Shown: positions 37,615-46,529 of the stretch, one piece after another
Position numbering within the stretch: position 1 is the stretch's first letter
Layout of the letters: the number at the start of each line of letters is the position of its first letter
DNA from: Streptomyces sp. Edi2
Lineage (GTDB): Bacteria; Actinomycetota; Actinomycetes; Streptomycetales; Streptomycetaceae
Assembly (NCBI RefSeq): GCF_040253635.1
Contig: NZ_JBEJGX010000003.1
Span: 496,001-560,000, forward strand
Length of the DNA: 64,000 bases
Reading direction: 5' to 3'
The notes under the pieces: model-generated
What the model was told of the DNA's origin: nothing
The model's input: only the letters and a program-made list of their open reading frames with translations
Database searches by the model: none
Translations under genes and position numbers: made by a program

Positions 37615-38016
37615 ATGCCCTCGACGGGTAACCAGTCGCAGCAGGACGCGGGCAGGGCCCGCGTCGTCCTCGGCATGGTCGGGGACAAGTGGTCGCTCCT
37701 GGTCGTGTGCCGCCTCGATCAGGGGCCGCGCCGTTTCACCGAACTCAAGCGAGCTGTCGACGGGATCAGTCAACGCATGCTCACGGTGACCCTGCGGAGT
37801 CTGGAGCGGGACGGCATCGTGACCCGCACCGTCCACAACGTCATGCCGCCGCACGTCACCTACGAGCTCACCGCGATGGGCACAACGCTCTACGAAGCCG
37901 CCACGCCCCTCCTGAAGTGGACCACCGAGCACCTGGCGCACATCGACGACGCCCGCGCGGCTTACGACGCTCGCGCCGCTACCCCCGCCCCCGCGTCCGT
38001 CACACATCACACCTGA
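37615..38016 (+). CDS. HxlR-family transcriptional regulator
   Basis: A 133-residue winged-helix regulator: ARVVLGMVGDKWSLLVVCRL, GPRRFTELKRAVDGISQRML, TLRSLERDGIVTRTVHNVMP, and PPHVTYELTAMGTTL, all standard for HxlR. ATG at 37615 follows GGAGGT. Divergent to the quinone oxidoreductase, which it probably represses. No Cys occurs in the protein, so thiol-based sensing seems unlikely and a ligand sensor is more plausible. Confidence 0.92.
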   Translation: MPSTGNQSQQDAGRARVVLGMVGDKWSLLVVCRLDQGPRRFTELKRAVDGISQRMLTVTLRSLERDGIVTRTVHNVMPPHVTYELTAMGTTLYEAATPLLKWTTEHLAHIDDARAAYDARAATPAPASVTHHT

Positions 38017-38325
38017 CCTTTGACACCTCCCGCTCGCGCGCTGACGACTCCGAGCACACAGCGAATGACCTCCAGGAACTCGCGCGCTGACCTGCGGGTT
38101 GACCGCGGTGCTCACCCGGACCAACTCAACCACCCTCGGGCCACCTGAAGAACTCAGTCACAAGTGGCGGTAGAACGTCACGACTGCCCGACCTGTGACG
38201 CCCCCGCCTGCCGCACTCGCGGCGGTCTAAGTAGATCCAGGCCATGGTGGGAGAAAGGTCCTCTCAGAGTGGTGCAGCGCGGACCGGGGGCCTCTTCGGC
38301 CGGCGACTCGCTGCCCGCCACCGCA

Positions 38326-38430
38326 TCACGGTCGGCGAACATCCTGCGGCGTTCGGCGGCGCATCCGTTCCCGCACCGAGCCGTGGGTGGTCACGGCGCG
38401 CAGCGCACGCAGGCGATTCAGGTCGAACAT
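38326..38430 (-). pseudogene. LysR-family regulator remnant (N-terminus only)
   Basis: The minus strand from 38430 encodes MFDLNRLRALRAVTTHGSV, the standard start of a LysR regulator. It then diverges and stops at 38326 after 34 residues. The helix-turn-helix continuation is absent. A LysR gene divergent from an EamA transporter is a common pair; here only the transporter survives intact. Confidence 0.6.
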
Positions 38431-38535
38431 GAAGCGATGCTAATACCCCACCTTCAGAAACCTTCGCTGGCCCTTTCGGACGGCGACTGTTGTGATGGGA
38501 CATCCCGAAGAAGCGCGTCTCCAGGAGCAATTGGC

Positions 38536-39441
38536 ATGAAGCCCGTACACGTGGCCTTGGCGGTGGTCGTCGCCGCCGTATGGGGTGTGAACTTCGTCGT
38601 GATCGACATAGGGTTGCGCGATTTTCCCCCACTTCTCTTCTCGGCGGTGCGCTTCCTTCTCGCCGCGCTGCCGGCGATCTTCTTCGTCGGGCGGCCAAGA
38701 GTGGCCTGGCGCTGGGTGATTGCGGTCGGCGTCACGCTCGGCATCATGAAATTCGGAATGCTGTTCATCGGAATGCACGCGGGGCTCCCCCCGGGGCTCG
38801 CCTCCCTGGTTCTGCAGGGTCAGGCGGTCTTCACCGTGCTCTTCGCCGCGGTGCTGCTGAAAGAGCGCGCCCGGCGGGCGCAGATCGTCGGCATGGTCAT
38901 CGCCTCGGTGGGCATCGCGCTGGCCGGACTGGACTCGACGGCCGGCACACTGGCCGGATTCCTGCTGGTGGTGGGCGCGGCGGCCTGCTGGGGCCTGTCG
39001 AACATCGCGATGCGGAAGGCCGGGCCGCCGGACACCTTCCGGTTCATGGTCTGGGTGAGCGTCGTGCCGCCGGTCCCGCTCGCGCTCCTCTCCGTGCCCT
39101 TCGAAGGCTGGGACGCGGACCTGCGGGCACTGCAGCATCTGCATCTCAGCTCAGTGGGCGCGGCGCTCTATGTGGCCTGGGGGGCAACGCTGTTCGGATT
39201 CGCCGCATGGGGGTATCTCCTGCGCACCTATGACGCACCGACCGTCGCCCCCTTCTCGTTGCTCGTCCCGATATTCGGCCTGGCCTCCGCGTGGATTTTC
39301 CAGGGCGAGCGCATGACCGTGCTGACATTCTGCGCCACGGCTCTGGTGATCGCCGGCATCACGGTCGGAATGCTGCGCCGCACGAAACGGCCGACGCAGC
39401 ATGAAATCGACCGCGCGACGGTAACTGCCGCGGCGCCCTGA
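38536..39441 (+). CDS. EamA-family (DMT superfamily) transporter
   Basis: A 301-residue membrane protein with ten helices in two EamA repeats: first repeat from VALAVVVAAVWGVNFVVIDIGL, second from GFLLVVGAAACWGLSNIAMRKAG. Related exporters move cysteine pathway metabolites, amino acids or other small molecules. ATG at 38536 follows AGGAG; the longer frame from 38164 is not supported. Its probable divergent LysR regulator is reduced to a fragment, so expression may no longer be controlled. Between 38017 and 38325 I see no gene. Confidence 0.9.
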   Translation: MKPVHVALAVVVAAVWGVNFVVIDIGLRDFPPLLFSAVRFLLAALPAIFFVGRPRVAWRWVIAVGVTLGIMKFGMLFIGMHAGLPPGLASLVLQGQAVFTVLFAAVLLKERARRAQIVGMVIASVGIALAGLDSTAGTLAGFLLVVGAAACWGLSNIAMRKAGPPDTFRFMVWVSVVPPVPLALLSVPFEGWDADLRALQHLHLSSVGAALYVAWGATLFGFAAWGYLLRTYDAPTVAPFSLLVPIFGLASAWIFQGERMTVLTFCATALVIAGITVGMLRRTKRPTQHEIDRATVTAAAP

Positions 39442-39659
39442 GGTTTTCACACCGACGCATCGGAAAGCTGCGATGACCGCCTTGCCTCCGGGTGCGCGGA
39501 TCTCTTGGGCGCCGTTTCGGATACCCCGGCAAACGGCTCGGCGGCATGACTACCTGTCGACTCTTCAGGCATTCGTCAGGTATTCCTCCGGCAGTGCTGC
39601 ACGGAACACGTCATACGGGGGATTTCCCGCACACATCGTTAATCGAGGGGATTCCACGC

Positions 39660-40000
39660 ATGTCTGCCGAGACGCCCGAACCGCCGGTGCTGCCGGTGCC
39701 TCCGGGCCGGCCTGGCCCTGTTCGCGGCCTGCGCGGTGGTCGCCCTTTACCAGTGGCCGCAGCACAGCGGTCACCGTCGCACTGCTCCTGGCCTTCGCGG
39801 TGCTGCTCACCCTCGGCGAACTGTGGACTTCCGCGGGCGGCTTCGGCCTGAGCTTCAGCCTCGCCCCGAGTCCGCCCAGGGCCAGTACCAGGGCTTCTAC
39901 TCGCTGGGGAAGGGCTCGTCCCAGGCGGTCGACTCGATCTGAACCGTTCAACTCGCCCTGGAATAGCAGTTACTGGCGCCATGCAGGTCCGGGACAGCCC
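39660..40000 (+). pseudogene. MFS transporter C-terminal fragment with frameshifts
   Basis: Three frames in turn encode the last part of a major facilitator: LALFAACAVVALYQWPQHSG (frame of 39712), then VALLLAFAVLLTLGELWTSA (frame of 39473), then SAQGQYQGFYSLGKGSSQAV (ending 39942). The order matches the last helices of drug-exporter-like MFS proteins. Frameshifts and in-frame stops at about 39940 and 39964 show decay, and the N-terminal two thirds are absent. Confidence 0.6.
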
Positions 40001-40210
40001 CGGGTCGACAAGGGCCAGGATCTCGGCCTCGTCGACCCGGCTCAGGGCTCCAGCTCCGGGCCTCGCTCAGGGCCCCGATCCAGGGCCCCGGCTCAGGCCC
40101 CTGATGCAGCCCCGGCCCGGTTCATGCCCCGGCCGCGTCCCGTTCGGAGTGTCGCCCGGGCGCGCGCCGGGTCGGCGCAGTCGAGGGATCGGACCTGGTA
40201 GACAGGCGGA

Positions 40211-41107
40211 ATGGAGATCCGCACGATCCGGTACTTCCTCACGGTGGTCGACACCGGGTCCCTCTCGGCGGCGTCGCGCGCCCTGCACGTCGCCCAGCCC
40301 TCGCTGTCCCGGCAGGTGCGTCAGCTCGAGACGTCCCTGGGCTGCGAGCTCTTCGTACGGCACCGCGGGCGGCTGCACATCAGCCCGGCCGGAGCCCGCC
40401 TGCTGCCCGTCGCCCGCGATCTGGTCACCCGGCACGACCAGGCGGTGGCGATGATGCGCGCCCTCGCCGAGGGGCGCGAGCCGCGTCTGACGGTCGCCTG
40501 CACGGTGACCACCATCAATGACGTCCTCGCGCCCCTGGCCGCTGTCTCGCGGCACGCCGTACTCAACCTGATGGAGGTGCCCACCGCGGCCATCGCCGAC
40601 ACCGTCTCCAGCGGGCAGGCGGACCTCGGATTCTCCTCGCATCCGGGGGCGACCGACCTGGAGGCCGACCTCGTCGTGCGCTTCCCGGTGTTCGCACAGG
40701 TGCCCGCCGAGCACCCCTGGGCGGGCCGCTCCACCGTGCCGCTGACGGAGCTCGTACGCGAACCTCTCATCGTTCCCACCCTCGCCTACTCCGCGCGCCG
40801 GGTGTTCGACGACCATCTGTCGAGGATGGCCGGTCCGTTCGGCCGGCAGTCCGTACAGGAGATGGACCTGCCGCGCGCCGCCCAGGCACTGGCGGCGCGG
40901 GGAGAGGGCGTGGCGATCGTCACCGACGAACCGCAGTACGGCCTGCACCCGATAGTGATCACCGGCCCCGCACCGGGCGAACGCGTCGACCTGCCGCTGT
41001 TCGCTCTCTGGAACGCCACCCACTACGCCGCGGAACTCATCGGGCGGTGCGTGGCCGAGGTACGCGAATTCTGCCTCCGCACGTTCCCCGACGCGGGCCC
41101 TGCCTGA
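40211..41107 (+). CDS. LysR-family transcriptional regulator
   Basis: A 298-residue LysR regulator. The N-terminal winged HTH reads MEIRTIRYFLTVVDTGSLSA, then VAQPSLSRQVRQLETSLGCE and FVRHRGRLHISPAGARLL. A periplasmic-binding-protein-like effector domain follows (about 90-290). It lies upstream of a peptide transporter and an M20 amidohydrolase on the same strand, with a 468-bp gap, and may control them in response to a peptide or aminoacyl ligand. Start ATG at 40211. Confidence 0.93.
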   Translation: MEIRTIRYFLTVVDTGSLSAASRALHVAQPSLSRQVRQLETSLGCELFVRHRGRLHISPAGARLLPVARDLVTRHDQAVAMMRALAEGREPRLTVACTVTTINDVLAPLAAVSRHAVLNLMEVPTAAIADTVSSGQADLGFSSHPGATDLEADLVVRFPVFAQVPAEHPWAGRSTVPLTELVREPLIVPTLAYSARRVFDDHLSRMAGPFGRQSVQEMDLPRAAQALAARGEGVAIVTDEPQYGLHPIVITGPAPGERVDLPLFALWNATHYAAELIGRCVAEVREFCLRTFPDAGPA

Positions 41108-41575
41108 CCGGCCTCCCTGCCCGTCTCCGCCGCGCACACTCCGGCCGTCTCCCGCCGCGCACACCCCGGCCGGCTCTAGCGGCGCACACCCCAGCCGCAC
41201 CCCCCGGCCCGCCCATGCCTGCCCGCCCATACTTGCCCCCCTGCCCACCCATGCCCGTCAGGCATGGCACATAGAGGAAACAGGTCGTGGACAGCCATGG
41301 CCGTGCTGCGAAGACTGATACGGCGGAAAGGGCGCCGAGCCCCGTAGCCGAACTCCCCACGCGTTTTCTCCCTATGCACCCTGCCTGACCCATCCACCCC
41401 GCCTGCCCTTTTTGCCCTGTTGCCTGCCCGATCCGGCCACGGAGCCGGAGCCGGACCGGCCACCGGGCAGCCGGGTGCGCCGGCACCTCCTGCCGCAGTC
41501 GCGTCCCGGCCGTCCGGAGCCGGGAAGGAACCCCGCGCCGACCCAGCATCGGCCCGACACCGAAGGACGGTCCCT
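41108..41575. other. 468-bp gap with degenerate C-rich repeats
   Basis: No credible gene on either strand. It begins with three imperfect copies of a CCGCGCACAC-CCCGGCCG-like unit (41125-41200) and continues C-rich. A 6-bp dyad CATGCC-CGTCA-GGCATG lies at about 41249-41265, a possible operator or hairpin ahead of the transporter. Confidence 0.5.
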
Positions 41576-43078
41576 ATGGCCCTGACCAGCGACGAGCAAC
41601 TCGGCTCGCCGTCCGACAGCCCGCCGGCCGCGGGCGACCGCTGGTTCTTCGGCCACCCCCGGGGGCTGGTGACGCTCTTCAGCGTCGAGATGTGGGAGCG
41701 CTTCAGCTGGTACGCCCTGCAGGCGCTGCTGGTGCTCTATCTGTCCGACACGGCCGGCCACGGCGGACTGGGGATGGAGCAGGGCGCTGCCGCCTCCCTC
41801 GTCTCCGCGTACGGCACCCTCGTCTACCTGCTGTCGGTCTTCGGCGGATGGTTCGCGGACCGCCTCATCGGGGGCCGCAGGTCCGTGCTCATCGGTGGCG
41901 TGGCGATCGCCTGCGGCCACTACGCCATGGCCGTGCCCACCGCCTGGTCGACCTGGGCCGGACTCGCCCTGATCATCCTGGGCACGGGTTTCCTGAAGCC
42001 CAACGCCGCGAACGTGGTCGGCAAGCTCTACCAGCGCGACGACGTCCGACGCGACGCCGGCTTCTCCCTCTATTACATGGGCATCAACATCGGGGCGCTG
42101 CTCGGTCAGATCATCGGGGGCTGGCTCGGGCAGGGCTGGGGATACCACTGGGGCTTCTCCTGCGCCGCACTCGGCATGACGCTCGGGCTCGTCCAGTACG
42201 TTCTCGGCCGGCGCCATCTGCCGGACCGGGCCGACCGGCCCGACGCGCCGCTCCCGCCGGGCCGGGGCGCACCGCTCGCCCGGCGGGCCGGTGCCGTTGT
42301 CCTCGCGCTGGCCGCCGTCGGCTGCGCGCTCGGTCTGACCGGCACGCTGACGCTGCGGGCGGGCATCGACCTGATCTCGGTCGTCTCGGTAGCGGTGCCG
42401 GTCCTCTACTTCGTGGTCATGTTCGCCAGCCCCAGGACGGAGCCTCGGGAGAAGACCGCCCTGGCCGCCTACGTGCCGCTGTTCCTGGCGGCCGCGGTCT
42501 TCTACGTGATCTTCAACCAGTTCTCCTCGGTGCTGACCCTGTTCGCGGCCGAACGGACGGACTCCAGCCTGTTCGGGTGGCACTTCCCGTCCTCGTGGTT
42601 CTTCGCGGTCAACCCCGGCGCCGGGCTGCTCATCGCGCCGCTGCTCGCATCCGTGTGGACCAGGATGGGATCGCGGCAGCCCGCCACCTCACTGAAGTTC
42701 GGCGCTTCGCTGCTCCTCGTCGGGGCCTCGTTCCTGCTGATACCGGTGGCCGTGACCCTGACGCAGGGCGACCGCGTGGCAGCGCCCTGGCTGATCCTGG
42801 TGTACCTCGCGCAGACCGTGGCGGAACTGCTGCTCGCACCGATCGGCATGGCGGTCACCTCACGTCTCGCGCCGCGGGCCTTCCACGGGCAGACCCTGGC
42901 CGTCTGGTTCTGCGCGCCCGCGATGGGCGCGGGCCTCGGCGCCCAGCTCGTCGGGTACTACGGCAAGGTGTCCGACCTCGTGTACTTCGGTGCCACCGGT
43001 GCCGTAGCCATCCTCCTCGGCGTCGTCATCGCCGCCGCGACGCCGTGGATCCGCCGACGCGCCGGCGGTCTCGCCTGA
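41576..43078 (+). CDS. POT/PTR2-family proton-dependent peptide transporter
   Basis: A 500-residue MFS-type di/tripeptide:proton symporter with about 14 helices. The POT signature ExxERFxxY is present as EMWERFSWY in helix 1, and the PTR2 motif as GTGFLKPNAANVVGKLY. The ATG at 41576 is 7 bases after AAGGACGG. The following gene encodes an M20 amidohydrolase, so the pair may import and hydrolyse peptides or acyl-amino acids. Third member of a LysR-POT-M20 arrangement. Confidence 0.93.
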   Translation: MALTSDEQLGSPSDSPPAAGDRWFFGHPRGLVTLFSVEMWERFSWYALQALLVLYLSDTAGHGGLGMEQGAAASLVSAYGTLVYLLSVFGGWFADRLIGGRRSVLIGGVAIACGHYAMAVPTAWSTWAGLALIILGTGFLKPNAANVVGKLYQRDDVRRDAGFSLYYMGINIGALLGQIIGGWLGQGWGYHWGFSCAALGMTLGLVQYVLGRRHLPDRADRPDAPLPPGRGAPLARRAGAVVLALAAVGCALGLTGTLTLRAGIDLISVVSVAVPVLYFVVMFASPRTEPREKTALAAYVPLFLAAAVFYVIFNQFSSVLTLFAAERTDSSLFGWHFPSSWFFAVNPGAGLLIAPLLASVWTRMGSRQPATSLKFGASLLLVGASFLLIPVAVTLTQGDRVAAPWLILVYLAQTVAELLLAPIGMAVTSRLAPRAFHGQTLAVWFCAPAMGAGLGAQLVGYYGKVSDLVYFGATGAVAILLGVVIAAATPWIRRRAGGLA

Positions 43079-43141
43079 CCGCGTCCGGTCGACCGCTCGC
43101 ACCCTCAGCCCCCGAACTCCCAACTACCGAACTCCGCCCCC

Positions 43142-43177
43142 CCAACTCCCCCAACTCCCCCAACTCCCCCAACTCCC
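43142..43177. repeat. Four tandem copies of a 9-bp unit before a ribosome site
   Basis: CCAACTCCC repeated four times from 43142, ending 2 bp before the AGGAGG site of the M20 gene. Length variation here could affect translation. Confidence 0.85.
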
Positions 43178-43190
43178 CCAGGAGGAACCC

Positions 43191-44381
43191 TTGTCCACCC
43201 CCACGACCGTGCACGACCGGATCCGGCAGGCGACGGCAGAGCGGGAACCGCGGCTGTGGGACGTCGCCCAGGAGCTGCACCGGCATCCGGAACTCGCCTT
43301 CGAGGAGCACCGGTCCGCCGCCCTGCTCAGCAAGGAACTCGAAAGCGAGGGCTTCACCGTCGAGCGGGGCGTGGCCGGTATGGAGACGGCGTTCACCGCT
43401 CGTGCGGGGAATGGCAACGGGCCCTGTGTCGCGCTGCTGCTGGAGTACGACGCGCTGCCCGGCATCGGCCACGCGTGCGGCCACAACCTGATCGCCGGCG
43501 CCGGGCTGGGCGCCGCTCTGGCCCTTCGCCACGCCATACCGGAGATCGACGGCACCCTGCTCGTGGTCGGCACCCCGGCCGAAGAGGGCGGTGGCGGCAA
43601 GGCGATCGAGGTGGAGGCCGGGGTCTTCGACGGCGTGGACGCCGCGCTGATGTTCCACCCCGGGGTGCACAGCTGGTCCTCCGCCCCGCTGACCGCCCAG
43701 GTGCAGTACCGCGTCGGCTTCCACGGCCGCGCCGCCCACCCGACCGGCAACCCCACCGAGGGCCGGGACGCCCTCGCCGCGCTCATCCAGCTGTTCCACA
43801 CCCTGGCCGTCGTGGAGCGTCGGCTGCCCGAGGGGTCCCATATCCAGGGGATCATCACCGAGGGCGGCCAGGCCACGAACATCGTGCCGGAGTACGCGGA
43901 GGGCCGCTTCGGGCTCCGCGGGCTCACCGGCACCCGCCTGGACGAGCTGATCGCGGAACTCACCCGCGCCGCCGAGGGCGTCGCCCTGGCCACCGGCACC
44001 GGCGTGGACGTGGCGCAGGTCTCCACCCGCTACGCGCACTTCCGCAACAGCGATGTGCTGTCCGAGACCTTCGCCGCGCACCTCTCGCGCGCCGGCATGA
44101 CGGTGGGCGAGCCCACCCCGGGCGTCTACCTCGGCTCCTCCGACATCGGCAATGTGAGCGTCAAGGTCCCCGCGATCCACCCGTTCGTCGCGATCCTGGG
44201 CCCGGACGAGTCCGACCACACCCCACGGTTCGCGGAGGCGGCCGGCGGTCCCGCGGGCCGGAAGGCGATGCTGGCCTCCGCCGAGGCGCTGGCCTGCACC
44301 GCCGCAGACGTACTGCTGCGCCCCGAACTCGGCGCCCGCGCCTGGTCGGAGTTGCGGCGCAAGGAAGCCGCGGGTCTCTGA
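43191..44381 (+). CDS. M20-family metal amidohydrolase (AbgB/PM20D2-like)
   Basis: A 396-residue M20 peptidase-like enzyme that hydrolyses an amide bond using one or two metal ions. Metal-ligand segments: EYDALPGIGHACGHN, TPAEEGGGG (catalytic Glu pair) and MFHPGVH; the inserted dimerisation domain contains VGFHGRAAHPTGNP. The pattern fits aminoacylase/aminobenzoyl-glutamate hydrolase-like members rather than dipeptidases. TTG start at 43191 with AGGAGG 7 bases upstream. It follows the peptide transporter and is probably co-transcribed. A link to p-aminobenzoyl-glutamate and so to the PABA cluster is only a possibility. Confidence 0.88.
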   Translation: MSTPTTVHDRIRQATAEREPRLWDVAQELHRHPELAFEEHRSAALLSKELESEGFTVERGVAGMETAFTARAGNGNGPCVALLLEYDALPGIGHACGHNLIAGAGLGAALALRHAIPEIDGTLLVVGTPAEEGGGGKAIEVEAGVFDGVDAALMFHPGVHSWSSAPLTAQVQYRVGFHGRAAHPTGNPTEGRDALAALIQLFHTLAVVERRLPEGSHIQGIITEGGQATNIVPEYAEGRFGLRGLTGTRLDELIAELTRAAEGVALATGTGVDVAQVSTRYAHFRNSDVLSETFAAHLSRAGMTVGEPTPGVYLGSSDIGNVSVKVPAIHPFVAILGPDESDHTPRFAEAAGGPAGRKAMLASAEALACTAADVLLRPELGARAWSELRRKEAAGL

Positions 44382-44457
44382 CCCGGGTGCTGCAGGCCTG
44401 TGACCCGGGTGCCGCGGGCCCGTGACCCGGGTGCCGCGTGACCCGGGTGCCGCGGGC
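44379..44457. repeat. Four tandem copies of TGACCCGGGTGCCGC-like unit
   Basis: TGACCCGGGTGC recurs at about 44379, 44401, 44422 and 44438 with irregular 16-22 bp spacing, then GCGGGCGGC runs. It starts at the M20 stop and has no coding potential. Confidence 0.75.
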
Positions 44458-44669
44458 GGCGGGCGGCGGGCTGCGGGCTGCGGGCTGCGCGGGAGATCTG
44501 GTCGGCTTCGGCCCCGTCGAAGAGGCCCGGCGGCGCCCGGCCCTCACCCGGAAGCGGTCTCCCTTGAGCTCCTTCCTTCTCTCAGGAGTGATCTTCAGGA
44601 AATTGAACCGGAAGCCGTGGGGCAGGAGATCTCAACGATCTTCAACTCAAGGCTGGGAGACAAACGTTC

Positions 44670-45395
44670 ATGGTGACAGCGATACGCCGGGAGCACGCCA
44701 CCACTCGCCGTCCTCGTTTCCGCTTGCGGCAGTTGACGATTGCCTTCGGTCTCGGCGTCAGCGGTGTCCTCGGCCTCGGACTCGTCCTCAAGGCGCTCTT
44801 GCCGGGCTCGGCAATCCGCCCCGGGGCAGTCGCACTTCTCGGCCTGGTGCTCGCCGCCACGGCCCTGGTCATCATCCGGCGCAGAAATCGTGGCCGTGGC
44901 CTGCCGCGAGGGGCCGACGACGCGGGTGTTCCAGCTCCCCCGGCCGCCCCCGAACCACTCCGTTTCCGGAGCGAGGAAGACCCGGCAGGCGAGGACGTCT
45001 ATCTGGCCGACGATCCGGACGTGGACCCGGATGAATTCGAGCGCTTGGTGGCGCTCCTGTGCGAACGCGACGGGTGCCGGGAGGTCCAGGTCGTCGGCGG
45101 CGCCCATGACCTGGGTGCCGATGTTCTCGCCGTGACGCCCGGGGGACTGCGTCTCGTCATCCAGTGCAAGCAATACGTCGAAACCAACCGGGTCGGTTCC
45201 CAGGAGCTGCAACGCTTCGGCGGGACCTGCTTCACCGTCCATGAGGCCGACATCGCAGTGGTCGTCACCACCAGCACCTTCACCGAGCCCGCCCTTGCCT
45301 ACGCGGAGCGGAGCGGCATCCGGTGCCTCGACCACGACACGCTGTTCGCCTGGGAAGCAGGCACCGGCCCGGCACCGTGGCAGACCGGCAGCTGA
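44670..45395 (+). CDS. Membrane-anchored Mrr-like restriction endonuclease domain protein
   Basis: A 241-residue protein with two N-terminal membrane helices (ITIAFGLGVSGVLGLGLVLK-like segment near 25-45 and VALLGLVLAATALVII near 55-72). A PD-(D/E)xK nuclease domain follows: FERLVALLCERDGC, GGAHDLGADVLAV with the Asp, and LVIQCKQY with the QxK pair. This is the Mrr catalytic domain fold. Such proteins in Streptomyces are usually free-standing; they may cleave modified DNA or act in repair. ATG at 44670 after GGGAGA. Convergent with the sigma factor across a strong hairpin. Confidence 0.85.
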   Translation: MVTAIRREHATTRRPRFRLRQLTIAFGLGVSGVLGLGLVLKALLPGSAIRPGAVALLGLVLAATALVIIRRRNRGRGLPRGADDAGVPAPPAAPEPLRFRSEEDPAGEDVYLADDPDVDPDEFERLVALLCERDGCREVQVVGGAHDLGADVLAVTPGGLRLVIQCKQYVETNRVGSQELQRFGGTCFTVHEADIAVVVTTSTFTEPALAYAERSGIRCLDHDTLFAWEAGTGPAPWQTGS

Positions 45396-45417
45396 TCAAA
45401 GCGGCTGATCAAGACGA

Positions 45418-45453
45418 CTCGGTGCGCAGACGACAGGTCGTCTGCGCACCGAG
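45418..45453. terminator. Strong bidirectional hairpin between convergent genes
   Basis: CTCGGTGCGCAGACGAC (45418-45434) pairs perfectly with GTCGTCTGCGCACCGAG (45437-45453). It lies 23 bp from each flanking stop region, between the nuclease (plus) and sigma factor (minus) genes, so it serves both strands. Confidence 0.85.
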
Positions 45454-45475
45454 CCAGTTGCGTAAAGGTCCTCGG

Positions 45476-46360
45476 CTACGCCTCGGCGAGGAGGCTTTCG
45501 CGCAGGGTGGCGTAGGTGCGGGTGAGGAGGCGGGAGACATGCATCTGGGACAGGCCCATATGCTCGCCGATCTCGGTCTGTGTCATCTCCGAGCCGAAGC
45601 GGAGTTCGAGGAGAGTACGCGCACGCTCGTCCAGCTGGGCCAGGTGCGGCTTGAGGGCATGAAGGTCCTCGGCCAGTGCGAGAGCCGGGTCTTCGTTGCC
45701 TATCAGGTCGGCCACGAGCCCGGTCTGCTGCTTGCTGCCGCCGGCTTCGATGGGCCGGTCGAGGGAGCCGGCGTCGTAACCGTTGCAGGCGACCAGCCCC
45801 TCGATGACCTCCTCCTCCCCCAGCCCCAGGTGGGCGGCGAAGTCGGCGACCGACGGCTCGGGATTGCCGCGCCCTTCGAGCTCTTCGCGGGCGCGGGCAA
45901 GGTCCACGCGCAACTCCTGCAGACGCCGCGGGACGTGTACGGACCAGGTCGTGTCACGGAAGAACCGCTTGATCTCGCCGGTGATGTAGGGGATGGCGAA
46001 GGTGGTGAACTCGTTCTCGCGCAACACGTCGAAGCGGTCGATGGCCTTGATCAGGCCGATCGTGCCGACCTGCATGATGTCTTCCATCTCCTGCCCGCGG
46101 CTGCGGAAGCGGCGCGCCACATAGCGCACCAGCGACAGGTTCATCTCGATGAGCGTGTTGCGCGCGTACTGGTACTCCGGGGTGCCTTCCTCCAGGTCGG
46201 ACAACCGCTCGAAGAACAGCTTCGACAGGCGACGCGCGTCCTGCGGGGCGACGCGCTGAGCCTCCTCCACCTGCGGCACAGCCGACCGAGCAGCCTCACA
46301 TGCGGCGTCCCTGTCCGAGCGATTCACCGAGATATGGGCCTGCGCCGCTGCCATTGCCAT
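45476..46360 (-). CDS. RNA polymerase sigma factor, SigB/SigF/SigG subfamily
   Basis: A 294-residue group 3 sigma factor. Region 2 contains LSLVRYVARRFRSRGQEMEDI and QVGTIGLIKAIDRFDVLREN with FTTFAIPYITGEIKRFFRDT. Region 3 carries VHVPRRLQELRVDL. Region 4 contains DERARTLLELRFGSEMTQTE and the recognition helix MGLSQMHVSRLLTRTY. This is the general-stress and development group of Streptomyces, usually controlled by anti-sigma factors; none is adjacent. ATG at 46360 follows AGGAG. It would direct a stress or sporulation-stage regulon. Confidence 0.95.
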   Translation of the reverse strand: MAMAAAQAHISVNRSDRDAACEAARSAVPQVEEAQRVAPQDARRLSKLFFERLSDLEEGTPEYQYARNTLIEMNLSLVRYVARRFRSRGQEMEDIMQVGTIGLIKAIDRFDVLRENEFTTFAIPYITGEIKRFFRDTTWSVHVPRRLQELRVDLARAREELEGRGNPEPSVADFAAHLGLGEEEVIEGLVACNGYDAGSLDRPIEAGGSKQQTGLVADLIGNEDPALALAEDLHALKPHLAQLDERARTLLELRFGSEMTQTEIGEHMGLSQMHVSRLLTRTYATLRESLLAEA

Positions 46361-46529
46361 GGCTACTCCTCCCTGATCTCCCCGTCATGCCGTCACGCCC
46401 TCACCTACCCGATGACCACACGTAAAACTGCCAAGCGGCAACTATTTCCGTGCGGCAACTGTAGTGAAGGCGCCTCGGTGCCCGGCATGCGGCAAACGTC
46501 CGCCTTCCATGCAGGCCAGAGGCATGTGG

